Shown in pieces: positions 7,095 to 14,737 of a DNA stretch of 64,000 bases. The notes under the pieces are model-generated. The model searched no databases, was not told the origin of the DNA, and worked only from the letters and a program-made list of their open reading frames with translations. Numbering within the stretch: the first letter of the stretch is position 1; each line of letters begins with the position of its first letter. The translations under genes were made by a program, and so were the position numbers. The stretch is from DATEDA01 sp963820965 (lineage in GTDB: Bacteria > Pseudomonadota > Gammaproteobacteria > Burkholderiales > SG8-39): NCBI GenBank assembly GCA_963820965.1, contig CAWGCC010000005.1, forward strand, positions 248,001 through 312,000. Reading direction: 5' to 3'.

Positions 7095-9953
7095 TCATGC
7101 CGACGCCGAGCGGACTCCTTCCCGGTTCGATTCGAATTTCGCGGATCTCGGCTTGTAGATCCAGCCCCGTCTGACCATCCACTTCTCTATTTCTACGCCG
7201 AGGAACACCAGTGCCGGCAGCAGCGTGCTCACGGCGAGCTCCTCCCAGGCGAGCGGCTGCGTGTTGAAGATCGGGTTGAGCGCTGGCACGTAGACCAACG
7301 CGAGCTGCAGCGCTACCGTCAAGGCGACGGCTCCGATCAGCAGCCAGTTGCTGAACAGTCCGATCGCCAGCGTCGATTCCCGCTCCGAACGAATGGCGAG
7401 CACGTGGTACATCTGGCAGAAGGCGAGCGCCGTGAAAACCATGGTCTGCCATTGCTCCGACCCGCGCGCGATCGCCCATGCCTGAATGGAGATGCAGATC
7501 GCCCCGATCAGCAGGCCGACCCACATGATGTGCTGCCACATGCCGTTCGCGAATATGCTCTCGCGCGCCGGCCGAGGCGGGCGGCGCATGATGTTTTTCT
7601 CCTCCGGCTCGACGGCGAGGGCAAGCCCGGGCAGGCCGTCGGTGATCAGGTTCACCCAGAGAATCTGTATGGGCAGGAGCGGCAGCGGCAGGCCGAAGAG
7701 CGGAGCGGCCGCAATCGTCCAGACCTCTCCGGAGTTTCCTCCCATCACGAAACGGACGAACTTGCGGATGTTGTCGTAGATGCGCCGGCCTTCCCGCACG
7801 GCGGCGACGATGGTGGCGAAGTTATCGTCGAGCAGCGTCATGGACGAGGCCTCGCGGGCGACATCGGTGCCGCCCTTGCCCATTGCGACGCCGATGTCGG
7901 CGCGCTTGAGCGCGGGCGCATCGTTCACCCCGTCGCCGGTCATGGCGACGCACTCGTCGGCGGCCTGAAGGGCCTCGACGATCGCGATCTTCTGCGCCGG
8001 ACTCACCCGGGCGTAGACGGAGATCTCCTTCGCCTGCTGCCTGAGCGCGTCGGGGGAGATCCGTTCCAGCTCCTTGCCGGTGACGACGCGGCGTCCCGGG
8101 CCGACGATCCCGAGGCGCTCGGCAATCGCGCGCGCCGTTTCGGGGTGATCGCCGGTCACCATGACCGGAACGATGCCCGCCGACTTGCACAGCGCCACCG
8201 CCTCGGCCGCCTCGGGCCGCGGCGGATCCATCATGCCCACGAGACCGAGCAGCGTGAGGCCGCGTTCCGCCGTCTCCGGCGTCAGGGACGCGGGGAGCGC
8301 CGGCGAACGGCGAAACGCGACGGCGATCACGCGCAGGCCGCTCGCCGCCATGCCCTCGGCTTCGCGCAGCACGGCCTCCTTGTCGATTGCGACAGGGGCG
8401 TCACCGACCAGCGCCGCGACGCAGCGCTCGAGCAGCTGCTCGGGCGCGCCCTTCGTGAACGCGATGACTCCGTCCTCGGTCCGGTGCATCGTCGTCATCC
8501 GTTTGCGGTCGGAGTCGAACGGCAGCTCCGCGACCCGCGGCATGTCCGCCTCGAGCGTCGCCTTCTCGAGACCCGCCGTCCGGGCCGCGAGCAGCAGCGC
8601 AAGCTCGGTCGGGTCACCGGTGCCGTCCACCGGCCCGGTGGCGATTGCGTCGTTGCAGAGCGCCATCCCGGCGAGCAGGAGGCGCTGCGCCTCGCTCCCG
8701 GCGCCGTCGGCGTGCACGACCCCGCGCGCCTGCCGATCGACCAGGAACTTCTCCACCCGCATCCTGTTCTCGGTGAGCGTTCCGGTCTTGTCCGAGCAGA
8801 TGTAGGTGACCGATCCCAGCGTCTCGACCGCCGGGAGGCGCCGGATGAGTGCATTCTTCTTGACCAGCCGGTATGCGCCCAGGGCAAGCGCCGTGGTGAT
8901 GACCGCTGGCAACGCCTCGGGGATCGCAGCGACCGCGAGGCTCACGGCAGTCAGGAACATCAGGGCCAAGGGCTCGCCGCGCGCGACGCCCAGCGCGAAT
9001 ATCACCAGGCAAACAAGGAGGCAGGCGATCGAGATCCGCTTGCCGAAATGGGTCAGGCGTTTCTGGAGCGGTGTCTTGCCTTCGTGCTTGCCGGAAAGCA
9101 GCGAGGCGATCTTGCCGAGCTCGGTCCGCATGCCGGTCGCGACCACCGCGGCACGGCCGCGCCCATAGACGACGGTCGTGCCCTTGTATGCCATGTTCCG
9201 GCGGTCGCCGAGCGCCGCGCCTGCGTCTTCGAGCGGGGGAATGCTCTTGTCGACCGGCACGGATTCCCCGGTGAGCGTAGCCTCCTCTACCCGCAACACC
9301 GCCGATTCCAGGAGGCGCGCGTCCGCCGGCACGACGTTGCCCGCCTCGAGCAATAGGATGTCGCCTGGCGCTAGGTCTGAAGCGGGGATCTCCGTGACGG
9401 CACCGTCCCGCATCACCCGCGCGTTCGTGGCGGCCAGCCGCTTGAGCGCCGCCATCGCGCGCTCGGCGCGGTACTCCTGGACGAAACCGATGACGGCATT
9501 CAGGACCACGATCACCAGGATCACGATGCTGTCTTCCGGCTCGCCGATCACCGCCGAGATCGCCGCGGCGACGACCAGCACCACGATCATGAAGTCCGTG
9601 AACTGGCTCGCGAGCATCCGCAGGGGACTGCGGCGTGCCTGCGCTTGGATTGCGTTCCGGCCGAAACGACGGAGCCGCTCGGCGGCGTCGGCTGCGGAGA
9701 GACCACGCTCGCTCGAGACGCCGAGCCTCGCGAGCGCCTCGTTGACTGCCAGGCAGTGCCAGGGCGGCTCCTGCGGGAGACCGGTGCCGCTGTCGAACGG
9801 CATGGGCGGAAGGGGGGCAGCCGTCGATCGAGCGGCTGTACGCACGCGCTTGTCCGCGACATCCGGCGCCGGCGGTGCGGCCGCGACCGAATCCGGGACC
9901 ACACGAGTACCCGCGTCGATCGAGCGCTTCGAGTGCACGTTGGCCTCGCTCAA
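7095..9953 (-). CDS. P-type (P2-family) cation-transporting ATPase
   Basis: A 952-residue inner-membrane ion pump that couples ATP hydrolysis through a phospho-aspartate to cation transport. Visible landmarks in order: an N-terminal cation-ATPase region (about residues 63-115), two membrane segments, the actuator motif TGES (about 228), the M4 motif AIPEALP (about 345), the phosphorylation site SDKTGTLTEN (about 388), the nucleotide-domain motif KGAPEQ, then VTGDHPETA and TGDGVNDAPALKRADIG, and the M5/M6 region ending WVNLITDGLPGLAL. This is the SERCA-like P2A/P2B layout, so Ca2+ or Mn2+ is a likely substrate, though monovalent cations cannot be excluded. A proline/alanine-rich N-terminal extension of about 55 residues is unusual. 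The start codon is TTG at 9951-9953, overlapping the TGA of the upstream stress-protein gene (TTGA), so translation is probably coupled. A probable Mn2+ riboswitch lies nearby but on the opposite strand. Confidence 0.93.
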   Translation of the reverse strand: MSEANVHSKRSIDAGTRVVPDSVAAAPPAPDVADKRVRTAARSTAAPLPPMPFDSGTGLPQEPPWHCLAVNEALARLGVSSERGLSAADAAERLRRFGRNAIQAQARRSPLRMLASQFTDFMIVVLVVAAAISAVIGEPEDSIVILVIVVLNAVIGFVQEYRAERAMAALKRLAATNARVMRDGAVTEIPASDLAPGDILLLEAGNVVPADARLLESAVLRVEEATLTGESVPVDKSIPPLEDAGAALGDRRNMAYKGTTVVYGRGRAAVVATGMRTELGKIASLLSGKHEGKTPLQKRLTHFGKRISIACLLVCLVIFALGVARGEPLALMFLTAVSLAVAAIPEALPAVITTALALGAYRLVKKNALIRRLPAVETLGSVTYICSDKTGTLTENRMRVEKFLVDRQARGVVHADGAGSEAQRLLLAGMALCNDAIATGPVDGTGDPTELALLLAARTAGLEKATLEADMPRVAELPFDSDRKRMTTMHRTEDGVIAFTKGAPEQLLERCVAALVGDAPVAIDKEAVLREAEGMAASGLRVIAVAFRRSPALPASLTPETAERGLTLLGLVGMMDPPRPEAAEAVALCKSAGIVPVMVTGDHPETARAIAERLGIVGPGRRVVTGKELERISPDALRQQAKEISVYARVSPAQKIAIVEALQAADECVAMTGDGVNDAPALKRADIGVAMGKGGTDVAREASSMTLLDDNFATIVAAVREGRRIYDNIRKFVRFVMGGNSGEVWTIAAAPLFGLPLPLLPIQILWVNLITDGLPGLALAVEPEEKNIMRRPPRPARESIFANGMWQHIMWVGLLIGAICISIQAWAIARGSEQWQTMVFTALAFCQMYHVLAIRSERESTLAIGLFSNWLLIGAVALTVALQLALVYVPALNPIFNTQPLAWEELAVSTLLPALVFLGVEIEKWMVRRGWIYKPRSAKFESNREGVRSASA

Positions 9954-10621
9954 TCGCCCAGGCGGATCGAGAGCAGCCCCAGCGCCGCGCCGAGCCCTAT
10001 CGGGACGCCGAACCGCTCGAGCCGAGAGACCGATTTTCCAGCTACCACATCGACCGGCACCGGGCCCGAGGCGGTGACTCGTTCGACTACGGCGTCTTCG
10101 ATGAACCGGGTGAGCGTGTTGTCGCGCGCCACACCCAGCACGATGCGGTCGACGTCGAGCTGCCGCGCCATGGCGAGGATGAGCGCAGCTCTGTCACCTA
10201 CCGCGATGTGCACCGTGTAGCGGATGTGCAACGCGTCCAGCATATCCCGCGCGGGGCGCAACGCCTTCTCGGCCGCTTCGCGGTGAAAATCGGCGCGACT
10301 CCTGGCGGATATCCAGCGCGCGACGTAGCGTGAGAGCGGCGTGCGAACGTGCAGCAGGTGCACCTCCACGCGTTCGCCGCGCAGGAGTTCACCAACCGCG
10401 TGCCTGACTGCTGGAGCGGAGTTCACCGAATCCAGGACAGGAACGAGCATTCGAAGCGTCGGTACGCTTCCCTGGCGCGGCACGGGTCCGCCGCGCGGTT
10501 GCGGTCTGCGAACGGGCAAATCGGTCGGGGGATCGCGCATGCTTGCCGACGCGCGAGAAGCGAAGAAGATCGAGAAGACCGCGAGGGTGGCGACGAGCGC
10601 CTGGAAGAAGAGCGACTCCAT
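9950..10621 (-). CDS. Membrane-anchored universal stress protein (UspA domain)
   Basis: A 223-residue protein. An N-terminal hydrophobic segment (about residues 5-23, LFFQALVATLAVFSIFFAS) predicts a signal anchor. It is followed by a Pro/Arg-rich linker and a UspA-like alpha/beta domain starting at LRMLVPVLDSVNSAPAVRHA (about 56). Later blocks fit the fold: VHLLHVRTP, a nucleotide-loop-like region, DVDRIVLGVARDNTLTRF, and a final beta strand VPVDVVAG. UspA proteins bind ATP or other nucleotides and respond to stress. A membrane anchor is unusual for the family and would place this one next to the ATPase it overlaps by four bases. The pair is probably one operon in which the stress protein senses or modulates ion transport; that link is inference. 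Confidence 0.8.
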   Translation of the reverse strand: MESLFFQALVATLAVFSIFFASRASASMRDPPTDLPVRRPQPRGGPVPRQGSVPTLRMLVPVLDSVNSAPAVRHAVGELLRGERVEVHLLHVRTPLSRYVARWISARSRADFHREAAEKALRPARDMLDALHIRYTVHIAVGDRAALILAMARQLDVDRIVLGVARDNTLTRFIEDAVVERVTASGPVPVDVVAGKSVSRLERFGVPIGLGAALGLLSIRLGD

Positions 10622-10997
10622 GGTTCAAGCCTCCGTTTCGTGCCCTGACTGCCTCGCGGCGAGACACGAACGGATGAGACCCGCCGTGTCCGGCGAGGTC
10701 TCGCTTGCGATCCGCGGGCTTCCGCGCGCGAGATCACCACTGCGACCGGGGATGCGCTCCCGAATTGACGGCCGCACTGCGGGCAGCCGCGTCTGGCTGC
10801 CTTGAGCTACTCCCCTCTGCGAGGAACGGCGCCGATCCGTGCTCCGAGCGCGCTACCGGAACCGCATCTCGACAAGAGACGCTCGTATTGTGGTTTGCCC
10901 TGCTGCTCAAGTGAAATGATGCTTGCTGATCGCTTCGATTGACAAACGTGAGGACGATCACGTTTCGCGATGCTTGGTATAGATCATCGCAATGGCA
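10622..10997. other. Divergent intergenic region with a perfect inverted repeat
   Basis: Nearly 400 bases between the stress protein (minus) and the riboswitch promoter (plus), with no supported gene. It includes a perfect inverted repeat at 10944-10965: AAACGTGA, six bases, TCACGTTT. The repeat overlaps a TTGACA-like hexamer at 10939-10944 that has no matching -10 at normal distance. It could be an operator for either flanking transcription unit. Confidence 0.55.
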
Positions 10998-11026
10998 TTG
11001 ACGTGACGAGCACCGGATCTTAGAAT
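10998..11026 (+). promoter_or_regulatory. Sigma70-type promoter for the riboswitch transcript
   Basis: TTGACG at 10998-11003 and TAGAAT at 11021-11026 are separated by exactly 17 bases, close to the consensus. Transcription would begin near 11033, just before the first conserved riboswitch element. Confidence 0.7.
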
Positions 11027-11032
11027 CCTTGC

Positions 11033-11187
11033 GCGCTCTAGGAGCGTTCCCTCCAAAGGGGAGTAGCTTGGCGGCGCGTGGAACGGGCCGTCGCAGGATG
11101 GTCGTCATTACGGGCTTTTCCCCCGGCCATCCTGGCAACCGATGCGTTGTAAAGCGAGACCTTTGCCCGACGGGCGAGGTCTTTTTT
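11033..11187 (+). promoter_or_regulatory. Probable yybP-ykoY manganese riboswitch
   Basis: The leader carries the two hallmark conserved stretches of this class: AAAGGGGAGTAGC near 11059-11071 in the 5' part and AAGCGAGACCTTTGCC near 11152-11167 at the 3' end. A long internal hairpin lies between them (GGATGG at about 11096 pairing with CCATCC at about 11128). The element is immediately followed by an intrinsic terminator that shares the AGACCT strand, the usual transcription-control arrangement. The class senses Mn2+ and normally controls Mn2+ exporters (MntP, the UPF0016/TMEM165 family, TerC-like proteins) or P-type ATPases. Here the next gene on the same strand is a LysR regulator about 100 bases away, with no exporter between them, which is atypical. 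Identification is by conserved sequence blocks only, without a covariance search. Confidence 0.8.
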
Positions 11188-11188
11188 G
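11157..11188 (+). terminator. Intrinsic terminator closing the riboswitch
   Basis: The stem AGACCT plus TTGCCC pairs with GGGCG plus AGGTCT across a three-base loop and is followed by a run of Ts (TCTTTTTTG). Its 5' arm is the conserved GAGACCTTTGCC of the riboswitch, so ligand binding could switch between terminated and read-through forms. Confidence 0.85.
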
Positions 11189-11264
11189 TTTGCGGCCTTC
11201 GCCCGTCCGAGGCGATGGCCGCATTGCTTCTGGTCGAGCGACGACCGGCATGCGGGTCCGCGTA

Positions 11265-11276
11265 TGTTGTGCAACA
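11265..11276 (+). promoter_or_regulatory. Short palindrome before the LysR gene, possible operator
   Basis: TGTTGTGCAACA is a perfect 12-base palindrome ending 12 bases before the LysR start codon. LysR regulators often bind short palindromes of T-N11-A type and control themselves, but the position this close to the ribosome binding site is unusual. Function is inferred only. Confidence 0.35.
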
Positions 11277-11288
11277 ACGTGAGGACCC

Positions 11289-12275
11289 ATGCGAACGAGC
11301 AGGATACAACGCTATCTCAGGCACGGGATGCTGCCGCAGCTGCGGGTGTTCGAGGCGGTGGTTCGGCACGGCAACTTCACGCGTGCTGCCGAAGAGATGC
11401 ACATCGCGCAGCCCACCGTGTCCCTGCACATCAAGAAGCTCGTCGAAACGGTCGGGCTGCCGCTGCTGGAACAGATCGGCAAGCGGGTCTATCCGACCGC
11501 AACCGGCGTCGCGCTCAACGCTGCGTGCGCAGAGATCCTCGCTACCCTCCAGCGCTTTGAAGAGACTGCGGCCGATCTGCGCGAGCTTCGATCGGGCACC
11601 CTGAGGATCGCGGCGGGCACGACCGAAAAGTACATCGTGCCGCGGCTCCTCGCCGAGTTCGTGCGGCGGTACCCCAGCATCGAGGCGTCGGTGCAGGTGC
11701 TGTCCTGCGAAGCACTGCTCGCACGGCTCAAGGAGGATGCCGACGACCTTTACCTGATGACACATCCCCCGGAGTGCGGAGGCATTGTAGCCGAGCGCAT
11801 TCTGCCGAATCCCTTCCTCGTGCTCGCGCGCAGCGACCATGTGCTCGCGGATGCGAGGTCGGTGCCGTTTTCGCGCTTCGCACGGGAGCCGCTTCTCGTG
11901 CGCGAATCAGGGTCGAGTACGCGCGCCGTGACGATGCGGGTCTTCGCCGAGCGCGGACTCGCACCGAGGGTGCGCATGGAACTCGGGAGCAACGAGGCGA
12001 TCAAGGAAGCGATACTCGCCGGCCTGGGCGTAGCGATACTCGCCCGTTATTCCATCGGCCTGGACCTCGATCCGCAGCGGCTCGCGGTGCTCGACGTCGA
12101 GGGATTCCCCATCGAACTCTACTGGCACTTCGCTTACCCGGTAGGCAAGCACCTTTCGCCGGCTGCGCGAGCGTTCGTGGACATGGTGAGGCGTGAGGCG
12201 GAGAGTCTGCTTGCCGCCCAGATCGGTGCGGTCGTCAGCGAGCGGCGAAGCGATTCAAGAATCGCGAATTCATAG
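11289..12275 (+). CDS. LysR-family transcriptional regulator, CbbR-like
   Basis: A 328-residue DNA-binding regulator. The N-terminal winged helix-turn-helix is clear (about residues 17-75): LRVFEAVVRHGNFTRAAEEM, then HIAQPTVSLHIKKLVETVGL, then LLEQIGKRVYPTATG. This closely resembles the CbbR/carbon-fixation regulator subgroup. A periplasmic-binding-protein-like effector domain follows (from about RSGTLRIAAGTTEKYIVPRL) and ends with the usual hinge and GLGVAILARYS motif. The ATG at 11289 is preceded by GTGAGGACCC, a reasonable ribosome binding site. The gene sits downstream of a riboswitch and terminator, so its expression may depend on Mn2+ read-through, or it may use its own promoter. It converges on a broken enoyl-CoA hydratase. 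Target genes are unknown; no cbb genes are present in the window. Confidence 0.93.
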   Translation: MRTSRIQRYLRHGMLPQLRVFEAVVRHGNFTRAAEEMHIAQPTVSLHIKKLVETVGLPLLEQIGKRVYPTATGVALNAACAEILATLQRFEETAADLRELRSGTLRIAAGTTEKYIVPRLLAEFVRRYPSIEASVQVLSCEALLARLKEDADDLYLMTHPPECGGIVAERILPNPFLVLARSDHVLADARSVPFSRFAREPLLVRESGSSTRAVTMRVFAERGLAPRVRMELGSNEAIKEAILAGLGVAILARYSIGLDLDPQRLAVLDVEGFPIELYWHFAYPVGKHLSPAARAFVDMVRREAESLLAAQIGAVVSERRSDSRIANS

Positions 12276-12402
12276 CAGCTTCGACCGCGCGGGGATCTTC
12301 TGAAGGGGAGCGTTGGGCGAATACTCGGCCCACCGCAACGGAGTGCCGGAGACACGCGATCAGCGATGATCGCGCTCCGCGAGCGCGGTGCGCGACCTGC
12401 TG

Positions 12403-13196
12403 CTACTTCCCGGTCCAGCGCGGCGGGCGCTTCTCCAGGAATGCGCTTACGCCCTCGCGGAAATCGGCGCTGGCGTAGGTCTTCGCAATGAGGTCGTCCC
12501 CGTCGGGGAGCGAACGCGCTTCCTGGATGCGGCGGATCGCCTCCTTCGTGACCCACAGCGTGATCGGCGCGTGCGAGGCGATTCGCTCGGCCAGCTCGCG
12601 CACCCGCGACTCGATCCGCTCCGGCGGCACGATCTCGTGCACGAATCCCGCGGCGAGCGCTTCGTCGGCGGAGAGCAGCCGGGCGGTGAACATCAGCTCC
12701 TTCAGGCGCGAGGGTCCGAGCAGGTCCGTGAACCGCGCGTACGCCGTCATCGAGAGGCAGTTGCCGAGCGTGCGTGCCATCGGCAGGCCGAAGCGGGCAT
12801 CCGGTGTTGCGATGCGCAAATCGGCGCCGGCGGCGATGCCGAAGCCGCCGCCGACGGCGACCCCCTCGATCTGCGCGATGACCGGCTTCCGTACGCGTGC
12901 GACCCGGCCGGAGCGCTGGTCGCTGTCGCGCTCGTAGCGCAGTCCGTCCTCGCCGCTTTCGAACTTGGTGAACTGGCTGATGTCGGTGCCCGCGACGAAG
13001 GCTTTCCCCCCGCGCCCTTCAGCAGCAGGACGCGGATGCCGTCGTCCGCATCGACCTCCTCGCAGACTTCGGAGAGCCGCTGGTACATGCCCCAGGTCAT
13101 GGCGTTGCGCGCCTCGGGGCGATTGAAGGTGAGCGTGACGACGGGACCGTTGCGCTCGACGAGCACCTCTTCGTTTGCCTGAGCCGGCTTTTCCAC
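12403..13196 (-). pseudogene. Enoyl-CoA hydratase/isomerase, one frameshift
   Basis: A crotonase-superfamily enzyme (about 264 residues if repaired) that would hydrate or isomerise enoyl-CoA thioesters. The N-terminal part, from GTG 13194-13196 with GGAGG upstream, reads EVLVERNGPVVTLTFNRPEA and RNAMTWGMYQRLSEV, with the typical start of the CoA-binding region. The frame breaks after LLLKGAGGK. The other frame carries the oxyanion-hole region (VAVGGGFGIAAGADLRIAT), then ARFGLPMARTLGNCL and the C-terminus FREGVSAFLEKRPPRW. The total length is 3n+2, and a run of six G (minus strand, 13006-13011) would need seven, so a missing G explains the break. This could equally be a sequencing error in an intact gene. 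It is divergent from tctC, which suggests a shared acyl-CoA catabolic context. Confidence 0.85.
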
Positions 13197-13258
13197 GAGT
13201 AGTGACCTCCTGCAGTTGGATGGTATAGAGTCAAGCGTCCCAGAGGAGGAATTCTAAG

Positions 13259-14242
13259 ATGGACACACTGCGCGTTCCCGCCGCGGCCGTCGCGTCCCTC
13301 GCGTTGCTCCTTGCTCCCGCAGCCGAGGCGCTCGCCCAGCCCAAATATCCGTCCAGGATGGTCGAGGTGGTGGTGCCCTACGCCCCGGGCGGCGGCACCG
13401 ACAATCTGATGCGCATGATCACCGGCATCATCGACGAGAACAAGTGGTCGCCGGTGCCGATGAACGTGAACAATCGCGCCGGCGGCAGCGGTGCCGTCGG
13501 CTTCAACTATCTGATCAACAAGAAGGGCGATTCCCATGTGGTCGCGGGCGCGACCCCGATGATCGTCTCGGGCAAGATCGAAGGGCGCCTGCCCGGGGAT
13601 CATCGCGACACCATGACCATCCTGATGATCGTCGCCATCGACGAGCTCATGCTTTCGGTACGTAGCGAGTCGCCGTTCAAGACCATCGACGATTTCGTGA
13701 ACGCGGCGCGCGCCAAGCCGGGGCAGCTCACCGTTGGCGGCACGGCCACCAACACCGAGGATCACATCTTCACCTATCTCTTCGAGCAGGCGGCGAAGAT
13801 CAAGGTGAAGTACGTGCCCTTCAATTCGGGCGGCGAGGTGACCGCGGCCCTGATGGGCGGACACATCGACGCCGCCGTCGAGAATCCGAACGAGATCGTC
13901 GCCCAGATCGAGGCCGGCAAGGCGCGGAATCTGGCCGTTGCCGCGCGCAAGCGCCTCGCCGATGCGCCGGACGTGCCGACGTTCGCCGAGAGGGGCTACG
14001 AGTTCTACTGGGAGCAGATGCGCGGGATCGTCGGGCCGGCGAACATGGCGCCGGAGGCGGTGGCGTGGTGGCAGGACACGCTGCGCAAGGTCACGGCGAC
14101 GAAGAAGTGGCAGGAGCAGTACATCAAGCGCAATCTCCTCACCCCGACCGCCTGGACCGGCGAGGAAGCCAACAAGTACCTCGACGGCCTCACGAAGAAG
14201 TACGAGGACGCGCTCGTCGGACTCGGTGCGGTCAAGAAGTAG
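13259..14242 (+). CDS. tctC: Tripartite tricarboxylate transporter substrate-binding protein (TctC/Bug)
   Basis: A 327-residue periplasmic receptor. An N-terminal signal peptide (hydrophobic residues 6-24, AVASLALLLAPAAEALA) leads to KYPSRMVEVVVPYAPGGGTD, the family's conserved first strand and ligand loop. It continues with the usual asparagine/glycine loop (NNRAGGSGAVGFNYL) and the C-terminal lobe around PDVPTFAERGYEFYW. The family captures carboxylates such as citrate or other organic acids and hands them to the TctAB membrane complex, encoded directly downstream in the order C-B-A. The start ATG follows AGAGGAGGA at ideal spacing. It diverges from the enoyl-CoA hydratase with about 60 bases between, so the two promoters probably overlap. 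Substrate unknown. Confidence 0.93.
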   Translation: MDTLRVPAAAVASLALLLAPAAEALAQPKYPSRMVEVVVPYAPGGGTDNLMRMITGIIDENKWSPVPMNVNNRAGGSGAVGFNYLINKKGDSHVVAGATPMIVSGKIEGRLPGDHRDTMTILMIVAIDELMLSVRSESPFKTIDDFVNAARAKPGQLTVGGTATNTEDHIFTYLFEQAAKIKVKYVPFNSGGEVTAALMGGHIDAAVENPNEIVAQIEAGKARNLAVAARKRLADAPDVPTFAERGYEFYWEQMRGIVGPANMAPEAVAWWQDTLRKVTATKKWQEQYIKRNLLTPTAWTGEEANKYLDGLTKKYEDALVGLGAVKK

Positions 14243-14272
14243 CCGACGCCGGTGAACGACTGACCGCCCGCC

Positions 14273-14728
14273 GTGCGCCGGGCCGACAGGATCGCCGGTG
14301 CCGTGCTGCTCGCCCTGGCCGTCGCGTTTTCCGCGGGCGCGCTGAAGCATTACACCTACACCGGCCCGGGCGGCCCGGGCTCCGCCTTCCTGCCGTTCTG
14401 GCTCGGCATCCTGATGGCCGTGCTCGCGGCGATGCTGCTCGCCGGCGCCCTGCGTTCGCCCAATCCGGGGCCGCCATGGCTGCCACGCGGGGAAGGGGTG
14501 AAGCGGCTCCTGCTGGTGCTCGGGGTCACGGTCGCGTTCGTGGCGCTGCTCAAGGTCCTCGGCATGATCCTCGGCACGGCGCTGTTCCTGATCGTGCTGC
14601 TGCGGCGTCTCGACCGCATCCCGTGGCCGCTCACTCTGTCGGTGGCCGCGGCGACCGCGGGACTGAATTACCTGGTCTTCACGTACTGGCTGCGCGTGCC
14701 CCTTCCCGTGGGCGTGTTCGGGATCTGA
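14273..14728 (+). CDS. tctB: Tripartite tricarboxylate transporter small membrane subunit (TctB)
   Basis: A 151-residue integral membrane protein with four predicted helices: residues about 7-24, 42-62, 79-103 and 117-140. The topology and length fit the TctB small subunit of a TctABC secondary transporter in the inner membrane. The conserved TctB feature of a glycine-rich loop (YTGPGGPGSAFLPFWLG) after the first helix is present. The start is GTG at 14273, 30 bases after tctC; the stop lies 9 bases before tctA, so the three genes form one operon. TctB sequences are weakly conserved, but the position between TctC and TctA makes the call secure. Confidence 0.88.
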   Translation: MRRADRIAGAVLLALAVAFSAGALKHYTYTGPGGPGSAFLPFWLGILMAVLAAMLLAGALRSPNPGPPWLPRGEGVKRLLLVLGVTVAFVALLKVLGMILGTALFLIVLLRRLDRIPWPLTLSVAAATAGLNYLVFTYWLRVPLPVGVFGI

Positions 14729-14737
14729 GGCGCCGCG

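Noticed and set aside
7126..7145. GGTTCGATTCGAATT, like a tRNA T-arm
   Set aside because: Lies inside the coding end of the ATPase and no acceptor or anticodon arms can be folded around it.
7023..9356. 777-codon plus-strand frame across the P-type ATPase
   Set aside because: Arg/Gly/His-rich shadow; the opposite strand has every P-type ATPase motif.
10734..11840. 368-codon minus-strand frame over the riboswitch and LysR start
   Set aside because: Shadow of the LysR gene joined to non-coding leader; conflicts with the promoter, riboswitch and terminator.
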